The notes below the pieces were generated by a model. The model was given only the letters and a program-made list of their open reading frames with translations. It had not been told where the DNA came from and did not search any database. This document shows, piece after piece, positions 52,068-61,079 of a stretch of DNA of 64,000 nt (its first letter is position 1; every line of letters begins with the position of its first letter). The position numbers and the translations under genes were made by a program. Source of the DNA: Clostridia bacterium (GTDB taxonomy: Bacteria > Bacillota > Clostridia > Christensenellales > Aristaeellaceae); NCBI GenBank assembly GCA_017532155.1, contig JAFXJP010000014.1:1-64000 (forward strand), written 5' to 3'.

Positions 52068-52879
52068 AGCAAAATCGCGAAACATATAAGAAAAGTGATT
52101 CCTCCCCGCAAAAAGCCGTAAAAGAGGAGCTGTTTAAGCGTGATATGCTTCTTTCCCCAGAACGCGGCATTTTGAAGCAGGATGGAAAGACCGGAAAAGG
52201 AGGTGAAAAAGCACAGCAGCGGCAAAAGGCAAAGAGGCTGCGCTGCAATCAGGCTTTTGCAGCCGGCAGAAACCTCCGCGAGGCTTTGCAGCATCGCCAG
52301 GGGCAGCGCGGGCAAATGCGGAAACAGACAGGCAATGAGCCTGGCGCCGACACTGCCCAGCATCATGCAGCCGGCCACCGTCAGCATGGCCAGCGCGCTT
52401 TGCTGCAGAATGGCGCTGACAGGCAGATAGGGAAGCTGAATGCGCGTGCCGCGCAGCGCTTTGCATAGCGGCAGCGCGAGGATCAGCGCGCTGAACAGAT
52501 GACAGAAAAGCAAAAGCTGCGCGGCTTTTGCTTGCCCCAGCCAGTTGCCCAGCGTGCCAAGAAAAAACATCGGGCTCATGGTGCCTGTCACGCGCGCGAT
52601 GCAGCGGGACAGAGGGGGCGGGAGCGCAGCGTCAGACCATAGGCGGGCGCCTGTTGGCGAGCCGCCAAGGAGCGATAGTCCCAGCAGAACGGACGGCGGA
52701 AAACTGCGCCCGGCGGTCATCAGCATAAGGAAGACGGTAAACGGAAAAAGCGAGGGCAATACGCTTTCGGCAAAGATGGAAAGCCCATGCAGGGCAGCAG
52801 AGACGCTGCGCTGCGGGAATGCGAGCATCAGCCCAAGCATGGCGCCGGAGATAACGGGCCGTAAACAGGATTTAAACAA
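52040..52879 (-). CDS. YlbJ/SpoVV-like sporulation membrane protein
   Basis: 279 aa, shorter than YlbJ of Bacillus (about 400 aa). TTG start at 52879 with AAAGGAG. About seven hydrophobic helices; the motif LLGGSPTGARLWSD (about 70-83) resembles the family's GYPMGAK, and FFTSFSGLSILLQN (about 227-240) is the second family segment. YlbJ-type proteins move dipicolinate across the mother-cell membrane in sporulation. The similarity is moderate, so the role is tentative. Divergent from the GNAT gene. Confidence 0.72.
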   Translation of the reverse strand: MFKSCLRPVISGAMLGLMLAFPQRSVSAALHGLSIFAESVLPSLFPFTVFLMLMTAGRSFPPSVLLGLSLLGGSPTGARLWSDAALPPPLSRCIARVTGTMSPMFFLGTLGNWLGQAKAAQLLLFCHLFSALILALPLCKALRGTRIQLPYLPVSAILQQSALAMLTVAGCMMLGSVGARLIACLFPHLPALPLAMLQSLAEVSAGCKSLIAAQPLCLLPLLCFFTSFSGLSILLQNAAFWGKKHITLKQLLFYGFLRGGITFLICFAILLCLPGGFAV

Positions 52880-52899
52880 GGAATGTTTCTCCTTTTATC

Positions 52900-52928
52900 T
52901 TTTCATTTTGGAAGTATTCCATTATAAT
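52900..52928 (+). promoter_or_regulatory. Sigma-A promoter for the GNAT/secreted-protein transcript
   Basis: TTTTCA (52900-52905), 17-base spacer, TATAAT (52923-52928), 23 bases ahead of the GNAT ATG. Confidence 0.75.
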
Positions 52929-52950
52929 AGTAAAAGCAGAGGTGTATGCA

Positions 52951-53427
52951 ATGCGATTTGAAAAAGCAACGCTGGCGGATCGCGCAGAGGTGCTGTCTCT
53001 CTATGCGCGCTGCCGCAGGTGTCCGGGCTGTACCTGGCCGGAGGATTATCCCAACGAAGCGACTGTGGACAGCGATGTGGCCCAGGGCGCGCTGTATGTA
53101 TTGCGCGAGGGCGGGCGAATCTGCGCGGCCATGAGCGCGGGCTATGAAAACGAGCATGAGCATTTTCCTGTGTGGAGCGAATGCCATCGCCCGGGTGAGA
53201 TTTCGCGCGTGGCGGTGCATCCCGATTATCAGGGCCGCCGTCTTGGCAGCCGGCTGATGAAAATGACGCTTGCTTCCCTGCACGGAAAAGGATACGGTGC
53301 GGCGCGGCTGCTGGTGAGCCCGGGCAATCCCTCGGCGCGGCGGCTGTATGAAAGAAATGGCTTTGTCTATCGCGGCTTTGCCCGCTGCTACGGACAAATA
53401 TGGCTGTGCATGGAAAGAAAATGGTGA
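52951..53427 (+). CDS. GNAT-family N-acetyltransferase
   Basis: 158 aa from ATG 52951 with AGAGG upstream (a GTG three codons earlier is possible). The acetyl-CoA binding motif VAVHPDYQGRRLGSRLMK is at about 87-104, then LVSPGNPSARRLYERNGF (about 123-140). An early CRRCPGC segment is unusual for the family. Substrate unknown. It shares a transcript with two secreted proteins. Confidence 0.87.
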   Translation: MRFEKATLADRAEVLSLYARCRRCPGCTWPEDYPNEATVDSDVAQGALYVLREGGRICAAMSAGYENEHEHFPVWSECHRPGEISRVAVHPDYQGRRLGSRLMKMTLASLHGKGYGAARLLVSPGNPSARRLYERNGFVYRGFARCYGQIWLCMERKW

Positions 53428-53455
53428 TGTGTTTCGTTTTATGAGAGGAAACGCC

Positions 53456-54691
53456 ATGATAAAAAGAATAATCGCGCTGCTGCTGGCCTTGTGCTGCTGG
53501 CAGGGCGGCGCGCTGGCAGATGGCGTGCAGCTCCGCTTTACGATGGAAGAGAGCGAAGTTTTATCCGAGGGTGCGTTGCGCGCGCTGGGACAATGGCTGG
53601 AGCAGGCGTATCTGGTGCTGGATACGGCGCAGGATAAGCAGCTTTCGGCGCTGTATTATGACGACGCGCCGTTGATTGTGGCAGCAGCCGATGCGCAAAG
53701 CGCGGTGCTTACGGCGGAAGGGCTGACGGTTCCTGCTGAACGGACGGACTTTTCGCTGCAGAAGATCATTTCGCAGGCGCTTGATAAGGCGCAGATGCTG
53801 GGACAGGCGCTTTCGGCATATGAAAAATCTGCCAAGGCCACGGCGGAACTGGGCGGCGTGGTGAAGGCTAAAACGCAGCTATCTTATGCGCTGAGCAAGG
53901 AGCAGTGGGCGGAGATATGGCCGCAGGTTTGCGATATTCTGGGCGAGCGCTTTGCGGCATATACGATGGAAAGCAAGGGCACGCTGCGGCGGTATTTTGA
54001 CGCTGAGGGCAGCGAGATCGGCGCTTACTTTTATGCTGAAAAGGTGCGCGTTGGCGAAAATGACGTGCGCGAGGTGCGCTTGGAGTATGGTTATCAGCAG
54101 GCGAAGGGATTGTATCTTTCTTTCCGCTGTCCCAATAAAAACGAAACGCGCAATACGCGCATTTCGCTGACGGCAAAGCGCACCGAGCGCACGGACCGCA
54201 TCAGCTATGCGGTGAACGGCGATATCCGTTTGAAGCGTGCTGCAGGGCAGGATACGCTGCTGATTGAAAGTACGCTGAAGGAACAGGAAGGTGTTTTCAG
54301 CGGCAAGGCGACGCTGAATTATACGCAAAAGCGCGGCGAACAGTCGGTCAAGCATGCGCTGACAATCAAGCCGGAAGTAGCGCTTGGGAGTTTGTCGGGC
54401 GTCATCAAGATTGCGTATGACCGTGCAGGACAGAATGTGGCGACGGGTACGCTGGCGCTGTCGGCGGCGCAGACAGGCGAAATCAGCATCCCCGCGGTCA
54501 ATGTATCGCAGGAGCAGCTGACGGAAGCGCTGGCGCGCAGGCTTGTGTATTCCTTGCTGGATATTGCGCCGGAGGATCGACTTGAATTGATGTATTATCT
54601 CAATCGCTCCCTGTTTCTGACGGGCGATGAGAAGGAAATTTATCTGATGTATGATCCTGAATTTATGGTGATGGAGGGGCCTGAAGAATGA
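53456..54691 (+). CDS. Secreted protein of unknown function (first of three)
   Basis: 411 aa from ATG 53456 with GAGAGGAA upstream. Signal peptide 1-20 (RIIALLLALCCWQGGALA-DG). The mature part is a mix of helices (about 30-140) and long beta strands (about 150-340), with no Cys after the signal and no recognised family. Its last 4 bases overlap the next gene (ATGA), so the two are made together. The similar two-part shape of the next two proteins suggests a related set. Confidence 0.7.
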   Translation: MIKRIIALLLALCCWQGGALADGVQLRFTMEESEVLSEGALRALGQWLEQAYLVLDTAQDKQLSALYYDDAPLIVAAADAQSAVLTAEGLTVPAERTDFSLQKIISQALDKAQMLGQALSAYEKSAKATAELGGVVKAKTQLSYALSKEQWAEIWPQVCDILGERFAAYTMESKGTLRRYFDAEGSEIGAYFYAEKVRVGENDVREVRLEYGYQQAKGLYLSFRCPNKNETRNTRISLTAKRTERTDRISYAVNGDIRLKRAAGQDTLLIESTLKEQEGVFSGKATLNYTQKRGEQSVKHALTIKPEVALGSLSGVIKIAYDRAGQNVATGTLALSAAQTGEISIPAVNVSQEQLTEALARRLVYSLLDIAPEDRLELMYYLNRSLFLTGDEKEIYLMYDPEFMVMEGPEE

Positions 54692-56163
54692 AAAAAGGTT
54701 TGATTTTGCTATTGTGTCTGATGCTTATGCTGCCCATGGCAGCCAGCGCCAAGACGTTTGGCTATACCATCCCGGAGCTGATGCAGCGCCAGTTGCAAAA
54801 CGGCGGCGCCAGCCTGCGTGTGAAGGTATCGGCGGAGGCGACAGGCGAGGCGATAGCGGGCGTTGACGCGCAGACGTGGGAAGTGCTCAAGGCTGTGTTG
54901 CCTCAGCTGAAGCTGAGCGGCACCTATATGCAGAGCAAATACGGCGAAGCGGCGGGCAGCCAGCAGCTCAAGACTACGCTGCTCAAGGGCGAGGATGCCC
55001 TGGCAACGCTGGTGCTCACCGGCCAGCAGGCGCAGTGGTATCTGGAAAGCGATCTGCTTCCCGGCAAAACCTACAGCCTCACGCGCGATCTGAAGGAGGC
55101 GTTCATGCATCTTTCTGCGCCGCAGGAGGGCGCCTGGCCGAATATCCTGCGCCTTTTCACGGCTTTGAGCGAGGGAGACGAGGTGTTTTCCGTACAGCTG
55201 GAAGCGGCGATGAACGTGCATATGGCTTCGCTCAATCGCTGGCTGCAGGGCTATACCAAGGTGGAGATCACCGCTGATCAGCAGCTTATTCAGCATATCA
55301 GCGTGCCGGCAGCGGATATGAAGCAGCAGATGAAGGCGTTCCTCAAGGAAGTGTATGCCGATGAGGCGCTGCTGGCGCTTTTGCGTAAGATTGTTCCTGT
55401 GCCGGATGCGCATGCTTATCTGGAAAGCGGCATGCTGCCTCTGTTTGAAAAGGCGATTGATGCATTGCAGCTGGAGGGCGAAGTGGAGATTGACCGCGCC
55501 TATGCGGGCGACGGTCAGCTGCAGCAGGAGGAAATCACCCTGCCCTTTGGCGGCGGGATGCCGCTGCGCAGCCTGACGATTGCAGACGGCGAAAAGATGG
55601 CGCTGCGCGTGACGCTGCAGGATGGCAGCGTGTATGCTGTTTCGCTTACGGGCAGCACGCAGGCGGGCGTTGGCGTGTATGAAGGCGAGTATGCGGGCGA
55701 AATCACCGTGCAGAGCGCTGCGGCGGAAAAGGCCTTTGAGGCGCTGTATACCCTGCAGGTCAAGAAGGGCATGGAGCAGTATCTGGAAGAAAACAAATCG
55801 CACGAACGCGACCAGCTGCTGGAGGCGGAAATGACGCTGCGCTCCAAGGACGGCGAAAGCTTTGCCGAGCAAAAGCTCACTGCCAGCATGCATCTGACGG
55901 CGGGTGCATCCAGCACCAAGGCTGCCTATGCCAATACAGTGCTTGTGTGGCAGGATATGGCGTCGGGCGGTCAGATGACGGTGCATCTGGATATGAACAC
56001 CAATTCCGGGCTGCGCATTGACAGCGTAGAAAGCGAACTGAGCGTGCAGACCGATACGCTGAATGCGGCGGGCCGTGAAGAACTGCTGCAGGACGTTTCT
56101 GCGCAGCTGAGCAAAACCCTGCAGTCGCTGTTGGCAAAGATCGTGCCGCAGGATCAGCCTTAA
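54688..56163 (+). CDS. Secreted protein of unknown function (second of three)
   Basis: 491 aa. Signal peptide 1-21 (LILLLCLMLMLPMAASA-KT). The mature protein alternates Gln/Leu-rich helices and beta strands (SLRVKVSAEATGEAIAGV near 41-58; a LolA-like succession of strands near 260-360). No Cys, catalytic motif or wall anchor is seen. Coupled to the gene before it by a 4-base overlap. Not recognised. Confidence 0.7.
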   Translation: MKKGLILLLCLMLMLPMAASAKTFGYTIPELMQRQLQNGGASLRVKVSAEATGEAIAGVDAQTWEVLKAVLPQLKLSGTYMQSKYGEAAGSQQLKTTLLKGEDALATLVLTGQQAQWYLESDLLPGKTYSLTRDLKEAFMHLSAPQEGAWPNILRLFTALSEGDEVFSVQLEAAMNVHMASLNRWLQGYTKVEITADQQLIQHISVPAADMKQQMKAFLKEVYADEALLALLRKIVPVPDAHAYLESGMLPLFEKAIDALQLEGEVEIDRAYAGDGQLQQEEITLPFGGGMPLRSLTIADGEKMALRVTLQDGSVYAVSLTGSTQAGVGVYEGEYAGEITVQSAAAEKAFEALYTLQVKKGMEQYLEENKSHERDQLLEAEMTLRSKDGESFAEQKLTASMHLTAGASSTKAAYANTVLVWQDMASGGQMTVHLDMNTNSGLRIDSVESELSVQTDTLNAAGREELLQDVSAQLSKTLQSLLAKIVPQDQP

Positions 56164-56192
56164 TTGACAAAAGGAAATCGTGATGGTACAAT
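56164..56192 (+). promoter_or_regulatory. Sigma-A promoter for the third secreted protein
   Basis: Perfect TTGACA (56164-56169), 17-base spacer, TACAAT (56187-56192). The -35 begins directly after the stop of the preceding gene. Confidence 0.88.
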
Positions 56193-56229
56193 TCCATCAT
56201 AATGAGATTATCTCAAGGAGGTTATTCCT

Positions 56230-57744
56230 ATGAAAAAGTTTGTTGCGATGCTGCTGATGCTGAGCATGCTCCTGTCCTGCACGGCCTTTGCCGCGCCGAC
56301 GGGAACGCAGACGACGGCTCAGATTTACATCAACCCTCAGCTGCTTTCCGGCGCTCCCGAGCAGGCGCTGACACTGGTTGATACGATCAACTCGCTGGTG
56401 TTCACCACCACCGAGGGCGAGAATTACACCACGTTTGCCTATGGCGCCAATGATGTGCAGGTGGGCGAATACACCCTGGCGGCGACGGACGAGGGCGGCC
56501 TGCTGATGTTCAACAGCCTGTATCCCAATACCGTCATCCTGCTGGATTTTGCCAAGCTGGCTGCGCTGATTGAATCTGTGCTGCCCAACGGCCTGGAAGA
56601 AATCGCTGCCGGCGCTATGAGCGCGGGCAACGAGGTTGTTAATATGATCATGCCCTATGCGCAGGACGTCAGCACGCTGATGGCGCAGATGGAAAGCGAA
56701 GTGCTGACCGACGAGACCGGCGCGAGCATGTATCTGGAGATTACCTCCCAGCATCTGGGCACGCTGCTGGACGCCTGGCTGACCCGCCTGTCTGCCGACA
56801 GCGCCATGCAGAACCTGCTGACTGTCTTCTATGATGCGGCGACCGAGAGCAGCTATCAGGCGCCTGCGTTCAATGAGCTGATTGCGCAGCTTAAGACCGA
56901 AGCGGCTGAAATGAAGACCGCCGAGGCGATGGTGCTAGGCACTGTGGGCATCTTCAATGAAGAAGGCGTGACCACGGTTGAAATCACTCTGGCTAGCAAC
57001 CTGCTTGTCAGCGTGGATCTGTATGAATACGAAGGCATGGCCTGCATGGACGCGCTGGCGATCGTTGCTGGCGGCGGTACGAGCGACTGGCAGGCGACCT
57101 ATGACGGCATCAATAACGGCACCAACTACAACGATATTATGTTCGGCATGTCCACTGCCTCCATGGCGGATTATGAATATGCGCAGCTGTATATCATTGA
57201 GGCGGGCCAGACGGTAGCTTTCACTCTGGAAGAAACTGTTGAAAATGCCAACACGGATGCGCAGACGACCACCACCGTGCTGTCCATCGATATGTCGGAA
57301 GGCGATCAGAGCATTAATCTGGGCGGCTATGCTGCCGAAACCGTGCTGGTGGAAGACAACGGCATGCCCACGCTGGAGGGCAAGTATGTGCTGGATGTGA
57401 TGGCGCTGCCCATCGATATGCTGCTCAACGGCCTGCCGCAGTTTGGCCAGAGCATCGTTGCCGCCATGCCCGAAGCTGTGCAGCTGGTGATTGACGCGCT
57501 GGCGCAGGTGGAAGGCCTGGAGATGCTGCAGGGCATCAATGTGGTGCCTGCGGACAATCAGGATACCGTGACGGAAAATAAGTTCCTGGATGAGATTGGC
57601 ACGGAAGTAACTGAAAACACCAAGAGCACTGAGCTGGAAGACAATGCGACAGCGCCTGTAGAAGTGACGCCCAACGTTGTGCTCGATGACGAGATTGCCC
57701 CGATGCAGCAGCCTGAGAAGGAAGACGTAATCGAGGATATGTAA
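56230..57744 (+). CDS. Secreted protein of unknown function (third of three)
   Basis: 504 aa, ATG at 56230 with AAGGAGG. Signal peptide 1-22 (MLLMLSMLLSCTAFA-AP). The mature protein is strongly acidic (C-terminal tail about 455-504 rich in Glu, Asp, Thr, Val) with mixed helix and strand and no cysteines. A strong promoter, ribosome site and terminator suggest abundant expression. I recognise no family. Confidence 0.72.
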   Translation: MKKFVAMLLMLSMLLSCTAFAAPTGTQTTAQIYINPQLLSGAPEQALTLVDTINSLVFTTTEGENYTTFAYGANDVQVGEYTLAATDEGGLLMFNSLYPNTVILLDFAKLAALIESVLPNGLEEIAAGAMSAGNEVVNMIMPYAQDVSTLMAQMESEVLTDETGASMYLEITSQHLGTLLDAWLTRLSADSAMQNLLTVFYDAATESSYQAPAFNELIAQLKTEAAEMKTAEAMVLGTVGIFNEEGVTTVEITLASNLLVSVDLYEYEGMACMDALAIVAGGGTSDWQATYDGINNGTNYNDIMFGMSTASMADYEYAQLYIIEAGQTVAFTLEETVENANTDAQTTTTVLSIDMSEGDQSINLGGYAAETVLVEDNGMPTLEGKYVLDVMALPIDMLLNGLPQFGQSIVAAMPEAVQLVIDALAQVEGLEMLQGINVVPADNQDTVTENKFLDEIGTEVTENTKSTELEDNATAPVEVTPNVVLDDEIAPMQQPEKEDVIEDM

Positions 57745-57746
57745 AA

Positions 57747-57776
57747 TAAAAAAGGCTCCTTCGGGAGCCTTTTTTT
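57747..57776 (+). terminator. Rho-independent terminator after the third secreted protein
   Basis: AAAAAAGGCTCC / GGGAGCCTTTTTTT with a TTC loop; works in either direction. Confidence 0.92.
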
Positions 57777-57841
57777 CGTGGCAGGAAATAAGCGGCACGC
57801 GTCGAATGAATTAGTATTCCGCAGTAAAGGACGGGCTGTGC

Positions 57842-58732
57842 ATGAAAGTTTTGAATTTTGGCTCTTTGAATATTGATCTGGTATATGGCGTCAGCCACCA
57901 TGCGCGCACGGGCGAAACGCTGACGACCCGCGATTTTAAGCGTCATATGGGCGGCAAGGGGCTGAATCAGTCCGTGGCGTTGTGCCGCGCGGGCGCGGAG
58001 GTGTATCATGCCGGATGCGTGGGCGGGGACGGCGTTTTTCTGCGCGATTATCTGCGTGACAGCGGGGTGAATGTGGATCAGGTGCAGGTGATTGACGAGG
58101 CTACCGGCCACGCGGTCATTCAGGTGAACAGCGAAGGCGATAACTGTATTTTGCTGTATCCCGGCGCCAACCGCTGCCAAACGAAGGAAAGCATGGAAAA
58201 AGCGCTTGAATGCTTTGGCGAAGGCGATTTGCTGCTGATGCAGAATGAAACCAATGGCCTGAAAGAAATGATGCATGCTGCGCGGGAGAAGGGTATGCGG
58301 ATTGCGCTCAATCCCTCGCCCATTGATGACACGCTGCTAACGCTGCCGATGGAGCTGGTGGATTATTTTATTCTCAATGAGATCGAAGGCGCGGCGCTCA
58401 GCGGCGAAACGGAGCCGGAAAGAATTGTTGAAGCGCTGCTGAAAAAATACCCGCAGGCGCATATCGTGCTGACGCTGGGCGGCGCGGGCAGCCTGTATGC
58501 CAGGGGCGATGTGCGCATTCGTCAGCCGATTTTCAAGGTAAAGGCTGTGGATACCACAGGCGCGGGCGATACCTTCACGGGCTATTTCCTGGCCTCGCAA
58601 TTGCGCGGAGAAGATGCTGCACAGTCGCTGCGCATGGCAGCGGCAGCCGCAGCCATTGAGGTGACGCGTCCCGGCGCGGCGCAGGCCATTCCTGCGCTGG
58701 ATGAAGTGAATAGCTGGATTGTAACGAAATAA
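57842..58732 (+). CDS. rbsK: Ribokinase-like PfkB-family sugar kinase
   Basis: 296 aa. NFGSLNIDLVYGV (5-17), GGKGLNQSVALCRAGA (about 38-53) binds sugar, and VDTTGAGDTFTGYFLA (about 239-254) holds the anion hole and catalytic Asp. The length and GGKGxNQ motif favour ribokinase over fructokinase, but the substrate is inferred. No ribose transporter is adjacent. A terminator follows. Confidence 0.85.
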   Translation: MKVLNFGSLNIDLVYGVSHHARTGETLTTRDFKRHMGGKGLNQSVALCRAGAEVYHAGCVGGDGVFLRDYLRDSGVNVDQVQVIDEATGHAVIQVNSEGDNCILLYPGANRCQTKESMEKALECFGEGDLLLMQNETNGLKEMMHAAREKGMRIALNPSPIDDTLLTLPMELVDYFILNEIEGAALSGETEPERIVEALLKKYPQAHIVLTLGGAGSLYARGDVRIRQPIFKVKAVDTTGAGDTFTGYFLASQLRGEDAAQSLRMAAAAAAIEVTRPGAAQAIPALDEVNSWIVTK

Positions 58733-58755
58733 AGCTGGTTTGCAGGATTATGAAA

Positions 58756-58783
58756 GGGAGGAGCTTTGGTAAAAGCTCCTCCC
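58756..58783 (+). terminator. Hairpin terminator after the ribokinase gene
   Basis: 12-bp stem GGGAGGAGCTTT / AAAGCTCCTCCC with a 4-base loop, followed by a weak T-containing tail. Confidence 0.7.
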
Positions 58784-58801
58784 TGATGCTTTTGAAAATG
58801 C

Positions 58802-59824
58802 TTAGAATGTATCCAGTCTGAACACGCGATCCATGGGATTTTTAGCGTCGCGGTATTTTTCAGCGCCCGACTCAAACAATACATAAACGCTGTCGCCCAC
58901 CGTGCACAGGCATTCGGTCATGGGCGGGCACATCAGCACGCCGTCCAGCGAATCGGAATCCAGGAACCAGACGGGCACCTGCGCGCCCAGCACGTTAGCC
59001 TGGGCACGGGGCGCATCTGTGAGCACATTTTTGTGGCGATAAACGTTTGAAGTGTTTTTGCGGCCGTAGGACTGGCTGAGATAAATCATGCCGTTTTTGA
59101 CGGTGATGCCCTGAATGCGCTCGGTGGTGGACAGAATATAGTCCGGGATCGCGCCCTCAGCCGTCATGCTGGCCGCCTTGATTTCGTTATCGGTGCTTTC
59201 ATCCAGCTGATAACCAATAGCCCAGGCTTTCTGGTAGCCGTCTGCGGTCTTGATGCGGTGGCTCCTGTCGGTCGGGTATTCCGTGCCGTACTGGAATTCG
59301 CCCACCCACAGAATGCCGTCGTTATACTGGCAATAGGAGGAGCGGCAGGGCACGGGGATGGCCTCGTCAAAATTGCAGGTAACAGAGGCGGCAGCGGCGC
59401 GGAAGGCGGCAAGCGACAGGCGGTAGAGATGCTCATTGTTGGAAACGAAGATATTCTTTTCCGTTACGCATACGCCGCCGGCATGGCCCATATACGGCGT
59501 GCCATCCACGTTATTGAGGAAGATTTCCTTTACAACTTCATTGCTTTCCATATCCACGGCAATCAGGGAGCTTTGACGATCGCCCGAGGAATAGCCGGCA
59601 AAGAGCATCCAGTTTTCTTCCGCCAGATAGGCAAGGCCCTGCGGGACGAAATCCTGCGCGCAGCCGGGAATACGGACAGACAATTCGCCTGCGGCGTAGA
59701 ATTTATCGTACATGGCGGAGGTTTTTTCGCAGCTGGTGACGGATTTCGTGGTGTGGTAAAAATCCGCCAGTGCGCCGGGAACAAGCAGGCAGAAAAGCAG
59801 AATGAGGGACAGCAGCTTTTTCAT
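58802..59824 (-). CDS. Secreted beta-propeller-like protein, paralogue 1
   Basis: 340 aa, ATG at 59824. Signal peptide 1-20 (LILLFCLLVPGALA-DF). The mature chain is a series of short beta blades, with DFVPQGLAYL (about 58-67), MGHAGGVCVTEKNIFVSNN, QYNDGILWVGEF, and STTERIQGITVKNGMIYLSQSYGRKNTS. It closely resembles the next gene along its whole length, so the pair arose by tandem duplication. Blade-like repeats are inferred from the pattern. Function unknown. Confidence 0.78.
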   Translation of the reverse strand: MKKLLSLILLFCLLVPGALADFYHTTKSVTSCEKTSAMYDKFYAAGELSVRIPGCAQDFVPQGLAYLAEENWMLFAGYSSGDRQSSLIAVDMESNEVVKEIFLNNVDGTPYMGHAGGVCVTEKNIFVSNNEHLYRLSLAAFRAAAASVTCNFDEAIPVPCRSSYCQYNDGILWVGEFQYGTEYPTDRSHRIKTADGYQKAWAIGYQLDESTDNEIKAASMTAEGAIPDYILSTTERIQGITVKNGMIYLSQSYGRKNTSNVYRHKNVLTDAPRAQANVLGAQVPVWFLDSDSLDGVLMCPPMTECLCTVGDSVYVLFESGAEKYRDAKNPMDRVFRLDTF

Positions 59825-59842
59825 GATGGTACTCCTTTATGA

Positions 59843-60916
59843 TTAGAACTTATTCAGGCAGAATACGCGGTCAACGGGGTCTTTGGCAGGGCCATTATCA
59901 TCCAGCGGAATGCGGTAGTAGGCTGCACCGGACTCAAATGCGATGTATACTCTTTCGTTGATGGTGCAAAGACTTTCGGACATGGGCGGGGCTACAAGCT
60001 CCGCGGTGATTGTGCTCTTATCGAGAACCCACAGGGGCACCTGCATGCCGTATATGGTGGTATAGGAATGAGGCGTTTCGTTCAGCACATTTCTGTGGCG
60101 ATAAATCGTGGAGGTGTTCTTGCGGCCGTAGGATTGGCTGAGATAAATCAAATCTCGGCTGATGGTAAAGCCCTGAATGCGCTCGGTGGTAGAAATTACA
60201 TAATTGGGGATAGCACCGCTGGCGCTGAGGCGGCTGGGATCAAATTCATTTTCGGTATCGGTCAGCTCATAGCCAAGCACCCAGCCGGTGTTTTTACCGC
60301 CCTCAACTTTAAGATGGTGGCTGGGATCGGTTTCGTACTGCTTTTCAAAAGGATTTATCGTTGTGCGTTCAAACTCGCCCACCCAGAGAACACCGTAGTT
60401 ATACTGGCAGAAGCTGGCTGTGCAGGGAACGGAAATGGTTTCTTCAAAATTGTATACGCAGGAATTATCGGCGTTGAGGAAGGTATCAAGCGATATGCGA
60501 TAGAGATGGTTATCATCGGAAATATAGATGTTTTTTCTTGTCACGCATACGCCGCCGGAATGGCCTTTGTACTCCGAGCCATCCTCATGGGCCAGGAAAA
60601 TTTCCTTGACAAGCTTATTGGTGGATCTTTCTACGGCCATCAGCGCGCAGGGCATAAACTTATCCTTGGTATAACCGCTGAAGATGATCAGATCCTGAGG
60701 GGCATAATAGCCAATACCCTGGGGGATAAAATCTTCCGTAAGGCCGGGGATGGTAACAGAAAATTCACCGGCGTTCCAGAAGTCCTGGTAGTTCTTTTGA
60801 ATGTTCTCGTAGCCTGTAACAGAGGCGACGTAATGATAGGGCTCATCCTCCCATCCGGCCAGGGCGGAGGGGATAAACAGGCACAGAACCAAAAGAACAG
60901 AAATCAGCTTTTTCAT
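59843..60916 (-). CDS. Secreted beta-propeller-like protein, paralogue 2
   Basis: 357 aa from ATG 60916 (an ATG 7 codons earlier lacks a ribosome site). Signal peptide 1-20 (VLLVLCLFIPSALA-GW). It shares with paralogue 1 the segments DFIPQGIGYY, GHSGGVCVTRKNIYISDDNHLYR, CQYNYGVLWVGEF and STTERIQGFTISRDLIYLSQSYGRKNTS, roughly 45-50% identical by eye. It is transcribed first, from a promoter overlapped by a cre-like site. Extracellular role unknown. Confidence 0.78.
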   Translation of the reverse strand: MKKLISVLLVLCLFIPSALAGWEDEPYHYVASVTGYENIQKNYQDFWNAGEFSVTIPGLTEDFIPQGIGYYAPQDLIIFSGYTKDKFMPCALMAVERSTNKLVKEIFLAHEDGSEYKGHSGGVCVTRKNIYISDDNHLYRISLDTFLNADNSCVYNFEETISVPCTASFCQYNYGVLWVGEFERTTINPFEKQYETDPSHHLKVEGGKNTGWVLGYELTDTENEFDPSRLSASGAIPNYVISTTERIQGFTISRDLIYLSQSYGRKNTSTIYRHRNVLNETPHSYTTIYGMQVPLWVLDKSTITAELVAPPMSESLCTINERVYIAFESGAAYYRIPLDDNGPAKDPVDRVFCLNKF

Positions 60917-60951
60917 GGTCAGGCAGCCTCTTTTCATTTTTTTGTTATCAT

Positions 60952-60988
60952 ATCATAGTTGCCAGCGAAATACAAGAAAGCGCTTTCA
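60952..60988 (-). promoter_or_regulatory. cre-like CcpA site overlapping the paralogue-2 promoter
   Basis: TGAAAGCGCTTTCT (minus strand, 60975-60988) matches the ideal cre palindrome TGAAAGCGCTTTCA at 13 of 14 positions. A TATGAT -10 lies at 60952-60957, so the site covers the -35 region, a repression position. Confidence 0.75.
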
Positions 60989-61011
60989 AATGAAAAATTT
61001 TAATTTGGATG

Positions 61012-61040
61012 TTTAATTTTGCGAAAGTATGGTATATAAT
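61012..61040 (+). promoter_or_regulatory. Promoter for rubrerythrin
   Basis: Perfect TATAAT (61035-61040) with a weak -35 TTTAAT (61012-61017) 17 bases upstream; the start codon is 40 bases on. Confidence 0.65.
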
Positions 61041-61079
61041 ATGTGCATGGACAAATGAACAAATGTGGAGGTTGGGATT

